Source: an uncultured Lachnospiraceae bacterium (GTDB taxonomy: Bacteria > Bacillota > Clostridia > Lachnospirales > Lachnospiraceae). Taken from it: a stretch of 44,524 bases of DNA. Below the pieces are notes generated by a model that worked only from the letters and a program-made list of their open reading frames with translations, ran no database searches and was not told the origin of the DNA. The DNA lies in assembly GCA_944383965.1 (NCBI GenBank), contig CALWRQ010000007.1:1-44524 (forward strand), in the 5' to 3' direction. Both the position numbers and the translations under genes were made by a program. Of the stretch, positions 15,547-24,354 are shown piece by piece. Each line of letters starts with the position of its first letter. The stretch's first letter is position 1.

Positions 15547-16935
15547 ATGACAGGACTTCCGGAAGCGTTTGTGGAAAGAATGAAAAAACTGCTGGGAGAA
15601 GAGTACGAGGCGTTTGCAGGAAGCTATGAGCAGGAACGCTCCCAGGGACTGAGAATGAATTATCTGAAGGGGGGAAACGAAGAATTTCAGAAGATCGTTT
15701 CCAGATTTGACTTAAAGCCCGTTCCCTGGACGGAAGAGGGCTTTTATTACGGCGGAGATCAGAGACCGGGAAAATCCCCTTATCATGAGGCAGGAGCCTA
15801 CTATATTCAGGAGCCCAGTGCCATGGCAGCAGTCTCTCTGCTGGATCCACGGCCGGGAGAGCGGATCCTGGATCTGTGTGCGGCGCCGGGAGGAAAGACC
15901 AGTCATGCGGCTTCCCGGATGCGGGGAGAAGGTCTTCTGGTAAGCAATGAGATCCATCCGGCCAGAGCCAGGATCCTGTCCCAGAATATAGAACGGATGG
16001 GATGCAGGAATACGGTGGCAGTATGCGCAGCTCCTGCAGATCTGGTTCCCTGGTTTCCGGGATTTTTTGACCGGATCATTGTGGATGCGCCCTGTTCCGG
16101 AGAAGGGATGTTCCGCAAAGACGAGGAGGCCAGGACTCAGTGGAGTCCGGAAAACGTTGCGCTGTGCGCCGGACGGCAGCAGGAGATTCTGAATTATGCG
16201 GCTTCCATGCTCCGGCCGGGCGGAATGCTGGTTTATTCTACCTGCACGTTCGCTCCGGAGGAGGATGAGGGGACAGTGGACCGGTTTCTGGCATCCCATG
16301 AGGAGTTTTCCGTTGCGGAAGCACCGCTTCTCCCAGGCCTGTCCAAGGGAAGACCGGAATGGACGGAAAGCGGCAGAAGCAGCATTTCCTCTTCCTTCCG
16401 TATCTGGCCTCACAGGACAGAAGGCGAAGGTCATTACCTTGCTCTTCTGAAAAAAGAAGGGGAAGAGAGGAGAAAATTTTCCGGAAGAATGCCGGTCTAT
16501 CTGAGAGATAAGACCTTGAAAAAGGGGCTGGAAGAGATGCTTAAGGAGATCTGCCCGGGTGCGGAGTGGCTGCGGGACAGAGAGGAATGGATTCTGTTCG
16601 GAGAACAGATCTATCTGCTCCCGGAGGAGATGCCTGACTTTTCCGGGCTGAAGGTTCTCCGCCCCGGACTGCATGTGGCATCTGTGAGGAAAAACCGGCT
16701 GGAACCGGCTCACGGTCTGGCAGCCGCCCTGAAGGAAGAAGAGGCGTCCCGGATATGCAGGCTGGGGGAAATGGAGGAAGCGGCCAGAAAATATATCAAC
16801 GGAGAGACGCTGCCCTTTGGCGGAGAGAAGGGATGGACACTGGTCACCGTGGATGGCTATTCTCTGGGATGGGGAAAGCAGGCCGGCGGAGTTCTGAAAA
16901 ACCATTATCCGAAAGGACTGCGCCGCCTGCTGTAG
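15547..16935 (+). CDS. rsmF: rRNA cytosine-C5 methyltransferase, RsmB/NOP (RsmF-like) family
   Basis: This 462-residue SAM-dependent methyltransferase carries the NOL1/NOP2/Sun signature: LDLCAAPGGKT for SAM binding, IIVDAPCSGEGMFRKD with the release Cys of motif IV, and YSTCTFAPEEDEG with the catalytic nucleophile Cys of motif VI. An N-terminal domain precedes (FVERMKKLLGEE, QGLRMNYLK), and residues from about 310 form the RsmF-type C-terminal and PUA-like extension (PFGGEKGWTLVTVDGYSLGWGK). It would methylate a cytosine in 16S rRNA. The RsmF assignment rests on length and C-terminal domain; target position is not proven. Confidence 0.9.
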   Translation: MTGLPEAFVERMKKLLGEEYEAFAGSYEQERSQGLRMNYLKGGNEEFQKIVSRFDLKPVPWTEEGFYYGGDQRPGKSPYHEAGAYYIQEPSAMAAVSLLDPRPGERILDLCAAPGGKTSHAASRMRGEGLLVSNEIHPARARILSQNIERMGCRNTVAVCAAPADLVPWFPGFFDRIIVDAPCSGEGMFRKDEEARTQWSPENVALCAGRQQEILNYAASMLRPGGMLVYSTCTFAPEEDEGTVDRFLASHEEFSVAEAPLLPGLSKGRPEWTESGRSSISSSFRIWPHRTEGEGHYLALLKKEGEERRKFSGRMPVYLRDKTLKKGLEEMLKEICPGAEWLRDREEWILFGEQIYLLPEEMPDFSGLKVLRPGLHVASVRKNRLEPAHGLAAALKEEEASRICRLGEMEEAARKYINGETLPFGGEKGWTLVTVDGYSLGWGKQAGGVLKNHYPKGLRRLL

Positions 16936-16960
16936 GAAGAGGTTTCTGCAGGTTCTTCCG

Positions 16961-17854
16961 TCAGACAGGATAGATGAATTTCATATCATCAGGAAGAGGA
17001 GCTTCAAAATGGAGCTCCTTTTTTGTTATGGGATGAGAGAAGGTCAGCGCATGGGAGTGAAGCGCCTGCCGCGTAATCAGAGAATAGTTGGGACAGTAGA
17101 GAAAATCTCCCGGAAGAGGATGACCGATATAAGCCATATGAACACGGATCTGGTGGGTCCGGCCGGTTTCCAGACGGAGAGAAGCCAGAGAGAGGTCCAG
17201 ATCCGGCCGATAAAGAAGGCGCCGGTAATGAGTCCGGGCCGATTCGCCTTTTTCCCGGTCTACGGTTCTCCGGATCACGGATCCTTCTGCTCTTGCGATA
17301 GGAGCGTCCACTGTTCCCTGCTCCGGAAGCAGTCCTCTGACCAGAGCCAGATATTCCCGGCGGACCTGCCTCTTTTCCACCATGGAAGATAACAGAGAGG
17401 CGGAAAGCATGTGCTTTGCCAGAATCAGCAGTCCGGTTGTATCACGGTCCAGTCTGCTGACAGCCCGGAAGACAAACGGTTCGCCTTTCTGAAAAAAATG
17501 CCAGGCGATTCCATTGGCCAGAGTATTGCCGTGATTTCCCTGGGAAGGGTGCACAGGCATATCCGGCCCCTTATTGATGACCATCAGGTCCTGATCCTCA
17601 TAAACCACATCCAGCTCCATGGGAACAGGCTGGATCTGCTCCGAGGAACGGTCCGGAGGAAGAGTCAGAGAAATCTGATCCCCTTCCGAGAGGAGACAGG
17701 AGGCAAATACAGGAACTCCATTGACGGACAGGCCGTCGGGGAAAGACTTGAGGCGGGAGAGTACATTCCGGGAGCATCCTATGCGCTTCAGATACTGTTC
17801 CAGAGAAAGTCCGGAAGAAGCTGCGTCAATGCGGTAAGTGAGAGTCCGGGTCAT
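16961..17854 (-). CDS. RluA-family pseudouridine synthase
   Basis: This 297-residue enzyme isomerises uridine to pseudouridine in RNA. An S4-like RNA-binding domain occupies about residues 13-60 (LEQYLKRIGCSRNVLSRLK). The catalytic domain follows, with the RluA motif SRLDRDTTGLLILAK, in which the first Asp is catalytic, then TGRTHQIRVHMAYIGHPLPGD in parts (GRTHQIR, HPLPGD). Start at 17854 has GGAGG upstream on minus and overlaps the end of dinB by 29 bases, so the two are co-transcribed. Which of the RluC, RluD or RluA-type targets it modifies cannot be told from motifs alone. Confidence 0.93.
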   Translation of the reverse strand: MTRTLTYRIDAASSGLSLEQYLKRIGCSRNVLSRLKSFPDGLSVNGVPVFASCLLSEGDQISLTLPPDRSSEQIQPVPMELDVVYEDQDLMVINKGPDMPVHPSQGNHGNTLANGIAWHFFQKGEPFVFRAVSRLDRDTTGLLILAKHMLSASLLSSMVEKRQVRREYLALVRGLLPEQGTVDAPIARAEGSVIRRTVDREKGESARTHYRRLLYRPDLDLSLASLRLETGRTHQIRVHMAYIGHPLPGDFLYCPNYSLITRQALHSHALTFSHPITKKELHFEAPLPDDMKFIYPV

Positions 17855-19115
17855 GCTGATCCTCCTTCTGAAAGTGATTGAGATGCTTGTGTTTGGATGC
17901 GGCGTGGTCTACCAGGGAATCCCTGCAGAGAAAGCTGGCCCGCTTGATGCTGTCTGTACCGAACCGGCTTCGGATGGCGTCTACGGCCTTTTCCATTTCC
18001 AGACGTTTTCTGTCCTGCTCCGTTTCAAACAGACTCATCTGGATAAAATTCCGCTCGGAAAGCTTTCCGGCCCGGATTCCGATGAGGCGGACAGGAGTCA
18101 GATCCCAGAACTCCCTCAGCAGACGGCATGCCTCCCCGTAGATCACAGAGGTGGAGTCCGTGGGAGTATCCAGCAGGCCCTGGTGGGAGGAAGAACGGAA
18201 ACGCCAGTCCCGCAGTTCCACACAGACCTGACTGCACAGCATCTGATCCGCCCGCAGACGGGCACCTACGGTCTCGGCCAGGGAAAGAAGCACCTGGAAG
18301 GCATCCTCAAGAGAGTCCACGTCCCGCGAAAGGGTGACCCGATTGCCGCAGCCTTTCCTTGCTGCAGGCTGGGTGATCACCGGTTCCTGATCAATGCCGT
18401 TGGCATAGTCATGGATCAGGCGGGCATACTTCTCCCCCAGATGAAAGCTCAGCAGCTCAGGCCTGCAGCGGGCCACATCGCCTATGGTATGCATTCCCAG
18501 AGCCTCCAGTTTCTTCTGGGCAGATCCGCCTACAAGAAACAGGTCCCGGATGGGAAGAGGCCACATTTTTTCCCGGATCTGGGAGGGAAACAGGGTATGA
18601 GTCCGGTCCGGCTTCTCGAAATCAGAGGCCATTTTGGCCAGAAGTTTGTTGGAAGAGATTCCTATGTTTACGGTGAAGCCCAGCTCTTTTCGCACTCTCC
18701 GGCGAATGGTGTCTGCGGCCTGAAAGGGCGAGCCGAACAGGTGAATGGTCTCGGTCATATCCAGAAAGGCTTCGTCAATGCTGAACTGTTCCAGGTCCGG
18801 GGTATACTCTTCCAGAAGATGGATCAGCTTCCGGGAATTTTCCGTATAAATCTCAAAATGAGACGGAACGACCACCAGGTCCGGACACTTTTTCAGGGCC
18901 TGGGCCAGGGGCTCCCCGGTAGTCACACCGAAGCGCCTGGCCGGTGTGGATTTGGCCAGGACGATGCCGTGACGCTTGGCGGCATCCCCTCCAACGGCAG
19001 AAGGAACGGTACGCAGGTCCAGAGCGGCAGGGTCCTTTTTCAGGCGGTCCGCTGCCTCCCAGCTTAAGAAAGCGGAATTCACATCAATATGAAAAATCAG
19101 ACGTTCTTTTTCCAT
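17826..19115 (-). CDS. dinB: DNA polymerase IV (Y-family)
   Basis: The 429-residue protein is a translesion polymerase. Family motifs are FHIDVNSAFLSWEA (first metal-binding Asp), GIVLAKST, FSIDEAFLDMTE (catalytic Asp-Glu), VNIGISSNKLLAKMASD, and helix-hairpin-helix HTIGDVARC. The little-finger region follows around DWRFRSSSHQG. Gene order dinB then RluA synthase on the minus strand is tight, with overlapping ends. No visible LexA box in the short upstream region was identified. The C-terminal tail (KHKHLNHFQKED) is slightly longer than usual and does not look like a classic beta-clamp motif. Confidence 0.94.
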   Translation of the reverse strand: MEKERLIFHIDVNSAFLSWEAADRLKKDPAALDLRTVPSAVGGDAAKRHGIVLAKSTPARRFGVTTGEPLAQALKKCPDLVVVPSHFEIYTENSRKLIHLLEEYTPDLEQFSIDEAFLDMTETIHLFGSPFQAADTIRRRVRKELGFTVNIGISSNKLLAKMASDFEKPDRTHTLFPSQIREKMWPLPIRDLFLVGGSAQKKLEALGMHTIGDVARCRPELLSFHLGEKYARLIHDYANGIDQEPVITQPAARKGCGNRVTLSRDVDSLEDAFQVLLSLAETVGARLRADQMLCSQVCVELRDWRFRSSSHQGLLDTPTDSTSVIYGEACRLLREFWDLTPVRLIGIRAGKLSERNFIQMSLFETEQDRKRLEMEKAVDAIRSRFGTDSIKRASFLCRDSLVDHAASKHKHLNHFQKEDQHDPDSHLPH

Positions 19116-19273
19116 AATGCCACCTCATTTCCGGAATTCAGGAATGCTCTCATTATAGCAGAATGTATGTTCGCCTTCAAGGAGAAGCTGTGGAAATGAT
19201 GCGCCGTCCTGCATACATAATAAGCAGGGGGAGAGAATAAAATAAAAAGAAGCTGAGGGGGAGGCCGGAACCC

Positions 19274-20533
19274 ATGAAGATCCGCAGAATAAGACAGTTT
19301 CTGGCTGCAGTGGCCGCGGCCGCCGTGACCGTTGCCGGAGGAGGTCGGGCTGTAAGGGCGGAAGAGACAGACCAGGAGCTCCGGCTTTATGCCCAGTCAG
19401 CCGTTCTTATGGACGGAAGGACCGGGCGGATTCTTTATGGAAAAAATGAACTGGAAAAGCGGCCCATGGCAAGTACGACCAAGATCATGACCTGTATTCT
19501 GGCCCTGGAGAACGGAGATCCGGAAGAAGAGGCGGAGTTTTCCGCTCTGGCTGATTCCCAGCCGCAGGTCAGTCTGGGAGCGCCTGAGGGAAGACGTTTT
19601 TATTTAAAGGATCTGTTGTATTCTCTCATGCTGGAATCCCATAATGATACGGCGGTGGCAATTGCAGAGTGCATAGCCGGTACTACGGAAGAGTTTGCGG
19701 CTATGATGAATGAAAAAGCGGAGGAACTGGGCTGTGAGGACACATGGTTTGTGACGCCGAATGGTCTGGACGCTGTATCCAGAGATGAAAAAGGAGCGGA
19801 AAGAGCCCATTCCACCACGGCTGCGGACCTGGCCAGGATCATGAGATACTGCATATATCAGTCTCCAAAGAAGGAGGAATTTCTGAAAATCACCGGAACA
19901 TCCGAATATCAGTTTGCAGACAGGGAAGGAAAGGGAAGCTATTCCTGCGTGAACCACAATGCATTTCTGACCATGATGGAAGGGGCCTTGTCGGGAAAAA
20001 CAGGATTTACAGGCGGAGCAGGCTATTCCTATGTGGGAGCTCTGGAAAGAGACGGGAAATGTCTGATTGTGGCGCTGCTGGGATGCGGATGGCCTCCTCA
20101 CAAGACCTACAAATGGTCGGATACCAGAAAACTGATGGAATACGGACTGAACCGGTATGACTATCAGGATGTGTGGCAGGAGCGCTCCTTTCCGCCGGTT
20201 CCGGTCAGGAACGGGATTCCGGAATCGGGAGATCTGGGAGACAGGGCTCTGGCAGAGATCGCTCTCACCCCGGAAGCAAGAGAACTGGTACTGCTTTTGA
20301 AGGAGGGAGAGAAAGTGGAGATCAAATATGAAGGAAAGAGCAGCCTGACGGCTCCCGTAACGCCGGGAGAGGAAGCGGGACGGGTGATCTATTCCCTGAA
20401 TGGGGAGATCGTGGCGACTTTTCCGGTGACAGTCCGGGGCAGCGTAGGGGAAATCACCGGGCGCTGGTGTCTGGAAGATGTATTGGGAAAATATTTCTTG
20501 CGCAGTACGGAGTCGGATGGTATACTCATGTAG
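19274..20533 (+). CDS. dacF: D-alanyl-D-alanine carboxypeptidase (PBP5/DacF type)
   Basis: This 419-residue secreted enzyme trims the terminal D-Ala from peptidoglycan stem peptides. A signal peptide (basic MKIRRIRQF then AAVAAAAVTVAG) is followed by the serine-acyltransferase motifs: STTK (Ser67-Lys70, SxxK), SHN at about residue 118 (SxN), and KTG in GKTGFTGGAGYS at about 240. A PBP5-type C-terminal beta domain follows (PVPVRNGIPESGDLG onward). Start at 19274 is supported by GGGGGAGG upstream. DacF is the sporulation-related paralogue in Bacillus; here the paralogue assignment is by overall similarity and not certain. Confidence 0.9.
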   Translation: MKIRRIRQFLAAVAAAAVTVAGGGRAVRAEETDQELRLYAQSAVLMDGRTGRILYGKNELEKRPMASTTKIMTCILALENGDPEEEAEFSALADSQPQVSLGAPEGRRFYLKDLLYSLMLESHNDTAVAIAECIAGTTEEFAAMMNEKAEELGCEDTWFVTPNGLDAVSRDEKGAERAHSTTAADLARIMRYCIYQSPKKEEFLKITGTSEYQFADREGKGSYSCVNHNAFLTMMEGALSGKTGFTGGAGYSYVGALERDGKCLIVALLGCGWPPHKTYKWSDTRKLMEYGLNRYDYQDVWQERSFPPVPVRNGIPESGDLGDRALAEIALTPEARELVLLLKEGEKVEIKYEGKSSLTAPVTPGEEAGRVIYSLNGEIVATFPVTVRGSVGEITGRWCLEDVLGKYFLRSTESDGILM

Positions 20534-20593
20534 ACAGGAGAAAGAAAAACGTGATGACAGACAGTTGGAAGAAAAAGAGAATCGATCATTCAG

Positions 20594-20616
20594 GCAGGCC
20601 GCAAGGCCTGCTTTTT
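20594..20616 (+). terminator. Rho-independent terminator after dacF
   Basis: Stem GCAGGCC / GGCCTGC with GCAA tetraloop (20594-20611), followed by five T. Confidence 0.85.
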
Positions 20617-20667
20617 CTTGTCTGTGGGCCTGTTGTAAAGAACTAAAGCAATAAAAGGAGAAATGCT

Positions 20668-21531
20668 ATGAAACGAATGGTAAATGTGGGCAGTGTGTTT
20701 TTGGGCAATACACTTTCCGCGCTGGGGATCGGGGCATTCCTCATTCCGGCGGGAATGATGATGGGAGGTGCTACCGGTATCGGACTGGCGGTGAATCACT
20801 ATACGGGTGTGCCCGTATCGGCGACGCTGGCGGTTCTGAACGTGGTGCTGTTTCTTGCCGGAACAGCAGTACTGGGGAAAGCTTTTGCCCTGATGACAAT
20901 CATCAGTACCTTTTACTCCCCGTTTATTCTGGAACTGGTGCAGAGAACCATACCGGCCCCTCTTACAGAAGATACCATGCTGGCCACAGTCATCGGAGGG
21001 CTGCTGGTAGGAGTGGGCATGGGACTGGTGCTCCGGGTGGGAGCGTCTACGGGAGGCATGGATATTCCGCCGCTGATCCTGAACCGGAAAGCAGGAATCC
21101 CCGTAGGAGTCAGCATGTATGTGTTTGATTTCATCATACTGGCTGTACAGGCTGTATTCGGAGGCCTGGAGAGAATGCTTTACAGTGTGATCCTGATCAT
21201 CATCTACACAGTGGTGATTGACAAGATCATAACGATGGGAACGGCTCAGATCCAGGCAAAGATCATCAGTGAAAAATATGAAGAGATCAACCGGGCCATC
21301 CAGACAAAACTGGACCGGGGAACTACGCTGCTTGCCATGAAGGGCGGATATCTGGGAAGAGAATCCTATGAGATCATGACCGTGCTCAGCAGTCGGGAAC
21401 TGCCCAAGCTGAGCAGCCTGGTGACAGAGCTGGACCCGAAAGCCTTTCTGATCATCAGCCGGGTGAGCGAGGTCCGGGGACGGGGATTTACGCTGGGAAA
21501 AAGATTTCTGGAGAGAGGACAGGCTGGCTGA
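20668..21531 (+). CDS. YitT-family membrane protein (DUF161 plus DUF2179)
   Basis: The 287-residue protein has five to six membrane helices in its first two thirds (LGNTLSALGIGAFLIPAGMM region, VPVSATLAVLNVVLFLAG, GKAFALMTIISTFYSPF, GLLVGVGMGLVLRVGAS, VYVFDFIILAVQ-like). GASTGGMDI, a conserved YitT motif, lies near residue 125. The last 85 residues form the cytoplasmic DUF2179 domain (TAQIQAKIISEKYEEINRAI, GTTLLAMKGGYLGRE). Start at 20668 has AAAAGGAG upstream. The family is widespread in Firmicutes; function is not settled. Confidence 0.9.
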   Translation: MKRMVNVGSVFLGNTLSALGIGAFLIPAGMMMGGATGIGLAVNHYTGVPVSATLAVLNVVLFLAGTAVLGKAFALMTIISTFYSPFILELVQRTIPAPLTEDTMLATVIGGLLVGVGMGLVLRVGASTGGMDIPPLILNRKAGIPVGVSMYVFDFIILAVQAVFGGLERMLYSVILIIIYTVVIDKIITMGTAQIQAKIISEKYEEINRAIQTKLDRGTTLLAMKGGYLGRESYEIMTVLSSRELPKLSSLVTELDPKAFLIISRVSEVRGRGFTLGKRFLERGQAG

Positions 21532-21558
21532 CGATTGGCAGAATTTGAGAAAAATGAC

Positions 21559-21587
21559 TTGAATTTTTCAGAAAGCCATTATACAAT
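21559..21587 (+). promoter_or_regulatory. Predicted promoter of the Na+-decarboxylase operon
   Basis: TTGAAT (21559-21564) and TACAAT (21582-21587) with a 17-base spacer. The leader of about 85 bases to the start at 21678 is AT-rich and shows no strong hairpin. Confidence 0.6.
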
Positions 21588-21677
21588 TATAATCGGCAGA
21601 AATTTGATTTACTAAGCAATGGTTCGTTAAGTTTTTAACCACTATTGTGAAAATATTACAAAATGGAGGGCTGCAAA

Positions 21678-23132
21678 ATGAGTAATTCAGCACAGACATC
21701 AGCAAGTAATCGAATCAAACAGTTACTTGATGAGGGCAGTTTTGTGGAAATCGGCGGGTATGTTACTGCCAGAAGCACCGATTTCAACATGGCTGCAAAG
21801 GAAACTCCTGCCGACGGTGTGGTGACCGGATATGGTACCATAGGCGGCGGGCTTGTGTATGTATACAGCCAGGATGCTTCCGTACTGGGAGGTTCCATCG
21901 GTGAAATGCATGCGAAAAAGATTTCAAATATCTACGGAATGGCAATGAAGATGGGAGCCCCTGTCATCGGTCTCATCGATTGTGCCGGACTGAGACTGCA
22001 GGAAGCTACGGATGCTTTGGCCGGCTTCGGTGAGCTTTACCTGTCCCAGTCCATGGCATCCGGCGTAATTCCGCAGATTTGCGCAGTATTCGGTTCCTGC
22101 GGCGGAGGCATGGCAGTGTCGGCAGCACTGGCTGACTTTACGCTTATGGAGGAAAAAACAGGCAGACTCTTTGTAAATTCTCCCAACACTCTGGACGGGA
22201 ACTACAAGGAGAAATGTGACACGTCTTCCGCAAAATTCCAGAGTGAAGAAACCGGCATGGTAGACTTCATCGGTTCAGAAGCGGAGGTTCTGGAGCAGAT
22301 CAGAACGCTCATTTCCATTCTTCCCGCAAACAACGAGGATGATATGTCCTATGAAGAGTGCAGCGATGATTTGAATCGTCTGTGCGAAGGCCTGGAGGGC
22401 TGGGCCGGAGATACCAGAGAGGCTCTGAGAACGATCTCTGATGATCATTTCTTCTTTGAGACAAAGGCTGCTTACGGACAGGCTATGGTGACCGGCTTTA
22501 TCCGCTTAAACGGCGTAACGGTAGGCTGTGTGGCCAACCGCACGGAGATCTACGGCGAGAACGGAGAGAAGGAAAAGGAATTAAACGGAGGTCTGACAGC
22601 GAGAGGCTGTGAAAGAGCGGCAGAGATGGTGAATTTCTGTGATGCATTCAACATTCCGGTACTGACTCTGGTCAATGTCAACGGCTATCAGGCAGTAAAA
22701 TGCACGGAGAAGAAGATTGCCAAGGCGGCTGCAAAGCTGACCTATGCCTATGCCAATGCAACTGTTCCGAAGATTACCGTGATTGTCGGAAAGGCTTACG
22801 GCACCGCATATCTGACCATGGGCGGAAAGTCCGTAGGAGCAGATGTGGTTTATGCATGGCCGGGAGCGGAGATCGGCATGATGGATGCGTCCAGCGCGGC
22901 TAAGATCATGTATGCAGATGAGATCGCCCAGGCAGACGACGCTGCGGCTCTGATCCAGGAGAAGGCTGAGGAGTACAGAAAGCTTCAGTCCAGCGCTCTG
23001 GCAGCTGCAAAGAGAGGCTATGTGGATGATATCATTGAAGCGCAGGAGACCAGAAAACGTGTGATCGCTGCGTTTGAGATGCTGTTTACAAAGAGAGAGG
23101 ACAGACCGGCAAAGAAACACGGAACGGTCTAA
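21678..23132 (+). CDS. Biotin-dependent acyl-CoA carboxyltransferase subunit (MmdA/12S-like)
   Basis: The 484-residue protein has the crotonase-like carboxyltransferase fold with both halves. Motifs include TPADGVVTGYGTI, VLGGSIGEMHAKKI (CoA-binding), DCAGLRLQEATDAL, and oxyanion-type GSCGGGMAVSA; the C-terminal half has VNVNGYQAVKCTE, GKAYGTAYLTMGGKSVGAD and WPGAEIGMMDA. Members move a carboxyl group between an acyl-CoA and biotin. With OadB and OadG encoded downstream it probably feeds a Na+ pump, e.g. as methylmalonyl-CoA or a related acyl-CoA decarboxylase; substrate is not readable. ATG 21678 is preferred over 21663, because GGAGGG lies between them. Confidence 0.88.
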   Translation: MSNSAQTSASNRIKQLLDEGSFVEIGGYVTARSTDFNMAAKETPADGVVTGYGTIGGGLVYVYSQDASVLGGSIGEMHAKKISNIYGMAMKMGAPVIGLIDCAGLRLQEATDALAGFGELYLSQSMASGVIPQICAVFGSCGGGMAVSAALADFTLMEEKTGRLFVNSPNTLDGNYKEKCDTSSAKFQSEETGMVDFIGSEAEVLEQIRTLISILPANNEDDMSYEECSDDLNRLCEGLEGWAGDTREALRTISDDHFFFETKAAYGQAMVTGFIRLNGVTVGCVANRTEIYGENGEKEKELNGGLTARGCERAAEMVNFCDAFNIPVLTLVNVNGYQAVKCTEKKIAKAAAKLTYAYANATVPKITVIVGKAYGTAYLTMGGKSVGADVVYAWPGAEIGMMDASSAAKIMYADEIAQADDAAALIQEKAEEYRKLQSSALAAAKRGYVDDIIEAQETRKRVIAAFEMLFTKREDRPAKKHGTV

Positions 23133-23150
23133 AGGCGAGGTGACAGTGAT

Positions 23151-23915
23151 ATGAGGAAGATAAAGAAAGTTCTGCTGGCACTGGGCATGGCGGCCGGTCT
23201 GGCAGCCCTGTCAGCCTGCTCCGCTCCTGCAGAGGATGAGACGAAGCCCCTGGATCTTACCCTGTCCAGTACGATCTCCATGGCTTCTGAAGCAGTGCTG
23301 CAGCAGGTTACGGCCGCTACGGAGGCGGATGTGGACCAGCTGATCGCTGACAGCGAGGAAGCAGACAGCGCCTTTGCAGTAGAGGCATATACCACCTGGA
23401 AGAATGTGATGAGCGACACGGGAAGCTACGTGAAGGTAGAAAGCTCAGACGTATCTCTGGTGGATGACGAGTATGTCTGCGAGATGGTGGCACAGTTTGA
23501 GAACCGCCTGGTGGACTGCTCCATTTATTACGACAAAAATACATCGGCAGCCACATCCATCAGCATTTCGCCCCGGTATACCACGGGAGAGCGCCTTTCC
23601 AAGGCAGGAATGAATACTCTGATCGGTATGGGCACCGTATTCATCGTGCTGATTTTCATCAGCCTGCTGATCAGCTGCTTCAAGTATATTAATCAGTGGG
23701 AAAAGAAGATGGCGGAGAAACATGCTCCGGCATCCCCGGCTCCTGCTTCCGTTCCGGCAGCTCCGGCAGTTCCGGAAGAAGAGGAACTTACGGACGATCT
23801 GGAGCTGGTGGCAGTTATTACGGCAGCGATCGCAGCTTCTACAGGAGCGTCCGCAGACGGACTGGTGGTCCGCTCAATCAGACGTGCTCCGGCTTCAAAA
23901 TGGAAACGAGTTTAA
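23151..23915 (+). CDS. OadG-type decarboxylase subunit with N-terminal lipoprotein domain
   Basis: The 254-residue protein begins with a lipoprotein signal (RKIKKVLLALGMAAG, lipobox LSAC, Cys23) and a predicted extracytoplasmic domain of about 135 residues with no family I recognise. A membrane helix follows (GMNTLIGMGTVFIVLIFISLLISC, about 156-180 in parts GTVFIVLIFISLL), then a Pro/Ala-rich linker and the OadG C-terminal segment LELVAVITAAIAAS and VVRSIRRAP. OadG subunits assemble and stabilise the membrane decarboxylase. Ordinary ones are about 80-130 residues and lack the external domain. Gene position between the carboxyltransferase and biotin carrier fits the role. The extra domain is the odd part. 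Confidence 0.85.
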   Translation: MRKIKKVLLALGMAAGLAALSACSAPAEDETKPLDLTLSSTISMASEAVLQQVTAATEADVDQLIADSEEADSAFAVEAYTTWKNVMSDTGSYVKVESSDVSLVDDEYVCEMVAQFENRLVDCSIYYDKNTSAATSISISPRYTTGERLSKAGMNTLIGMGTVFIVLIFISLLISCFKYINQWEKKMAEKHAPASPAPASVPAAPAVPEEEELTDDLELVAVITAAIAASTGASADGLVVRSIRRAPASKWKRV

Positions 23916-23933
23916 TTCTAGGAGGAAGAAAAG

Positions 23934-24302
23934 ATGAAAAGCTATACAATTACAGTGAACGGCAATGTATATGATGTAACCGTGGAAGAGAACGGAGCTG
24001 CACCGGCTGCGGCACCCAAAGCAGCACCGAAGGCAGCACCGGCTGCAGCCCCCAAGGCAGCACCGAAGGCAGCTGCAGGCGCGCAGGGCTCCATCAGCGT
24101 ATCCGCTCCCATGCCCGGAAAGATTCTCGGCGTAAAGGCTTCCGTAGGACAGGCAGTAAAGAAGGGTGAGGTTCTGCTGATCCTGGAGGCCATGAAGATG
24201 GAAAACGAGATCGTAGCTCCGGAAGACGGCACAGTAGCATCCATCAACGTAGCTGTCGGCGACTCCGTAGAGGCAGGCGCAACTATCGCAACCTTAAATT
24301 AA
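23934..24302 (+). CDS. Biotin carrier (biotinyl/lipoyl-domain) subunit
   Basis: The 122-residue protein is the carboxyl carrier of the decarboxylase. An N-terminal strand pair (YTITVNGNVYDVTVEE) is joined by an Ala/Pro/Lys linker (AAPKAAPKAAP, residues 22-48) to a biotinyl domain: APMPGKILGVKASVGQ and LEAMKMENEI with the biotin-accepting Lys88, ending VGDSVEAGATIATLN. The flexible linker lets the biotin travel between carboxyltransferase and the membrane subunit. It is a separate gene here, which agrees with the oadA-like subunit at 25553 lacking its own biotin domain. AGGAGGAAG precedes the ATG. Confidence 0.94.
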   Translation: MKSYTITVNGNVYDVTVEENGAAPAAAPKAAPKAAPAAAPKAAPKAAAGAQGSISVSAPMPGKILGVKASVGQAVKKGEVLLILEAMKMENEIVAPEDGTVASINVAVGDSVEAGATIATLN

Positions 24303-24354
24303 TGAATGGAATCTGGATGCGTGAGTTGAGCGTATCTTTGTGGAGGGATGAACA

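Noticed and set aside
15712..16905. 397-codon open frame on minus across the rRNA methyltransferase
   Set aside because: Shadow of a well-supported gene; biased codon use leaves antisense frames open.
17838..19067. 409-codon open frame on plus across dinB and the RluA gene
   Set aside because: Covers two recognisable minus-strand genes; the translated product looks unstructured and has no start signal.
24001..24070. Direct repeats GCACCGAAGGCAGC in the biotin carrier gene as a repeat element
   Set aside because: They encode the Ala/Pro/Lys linker common to biotin carriers.
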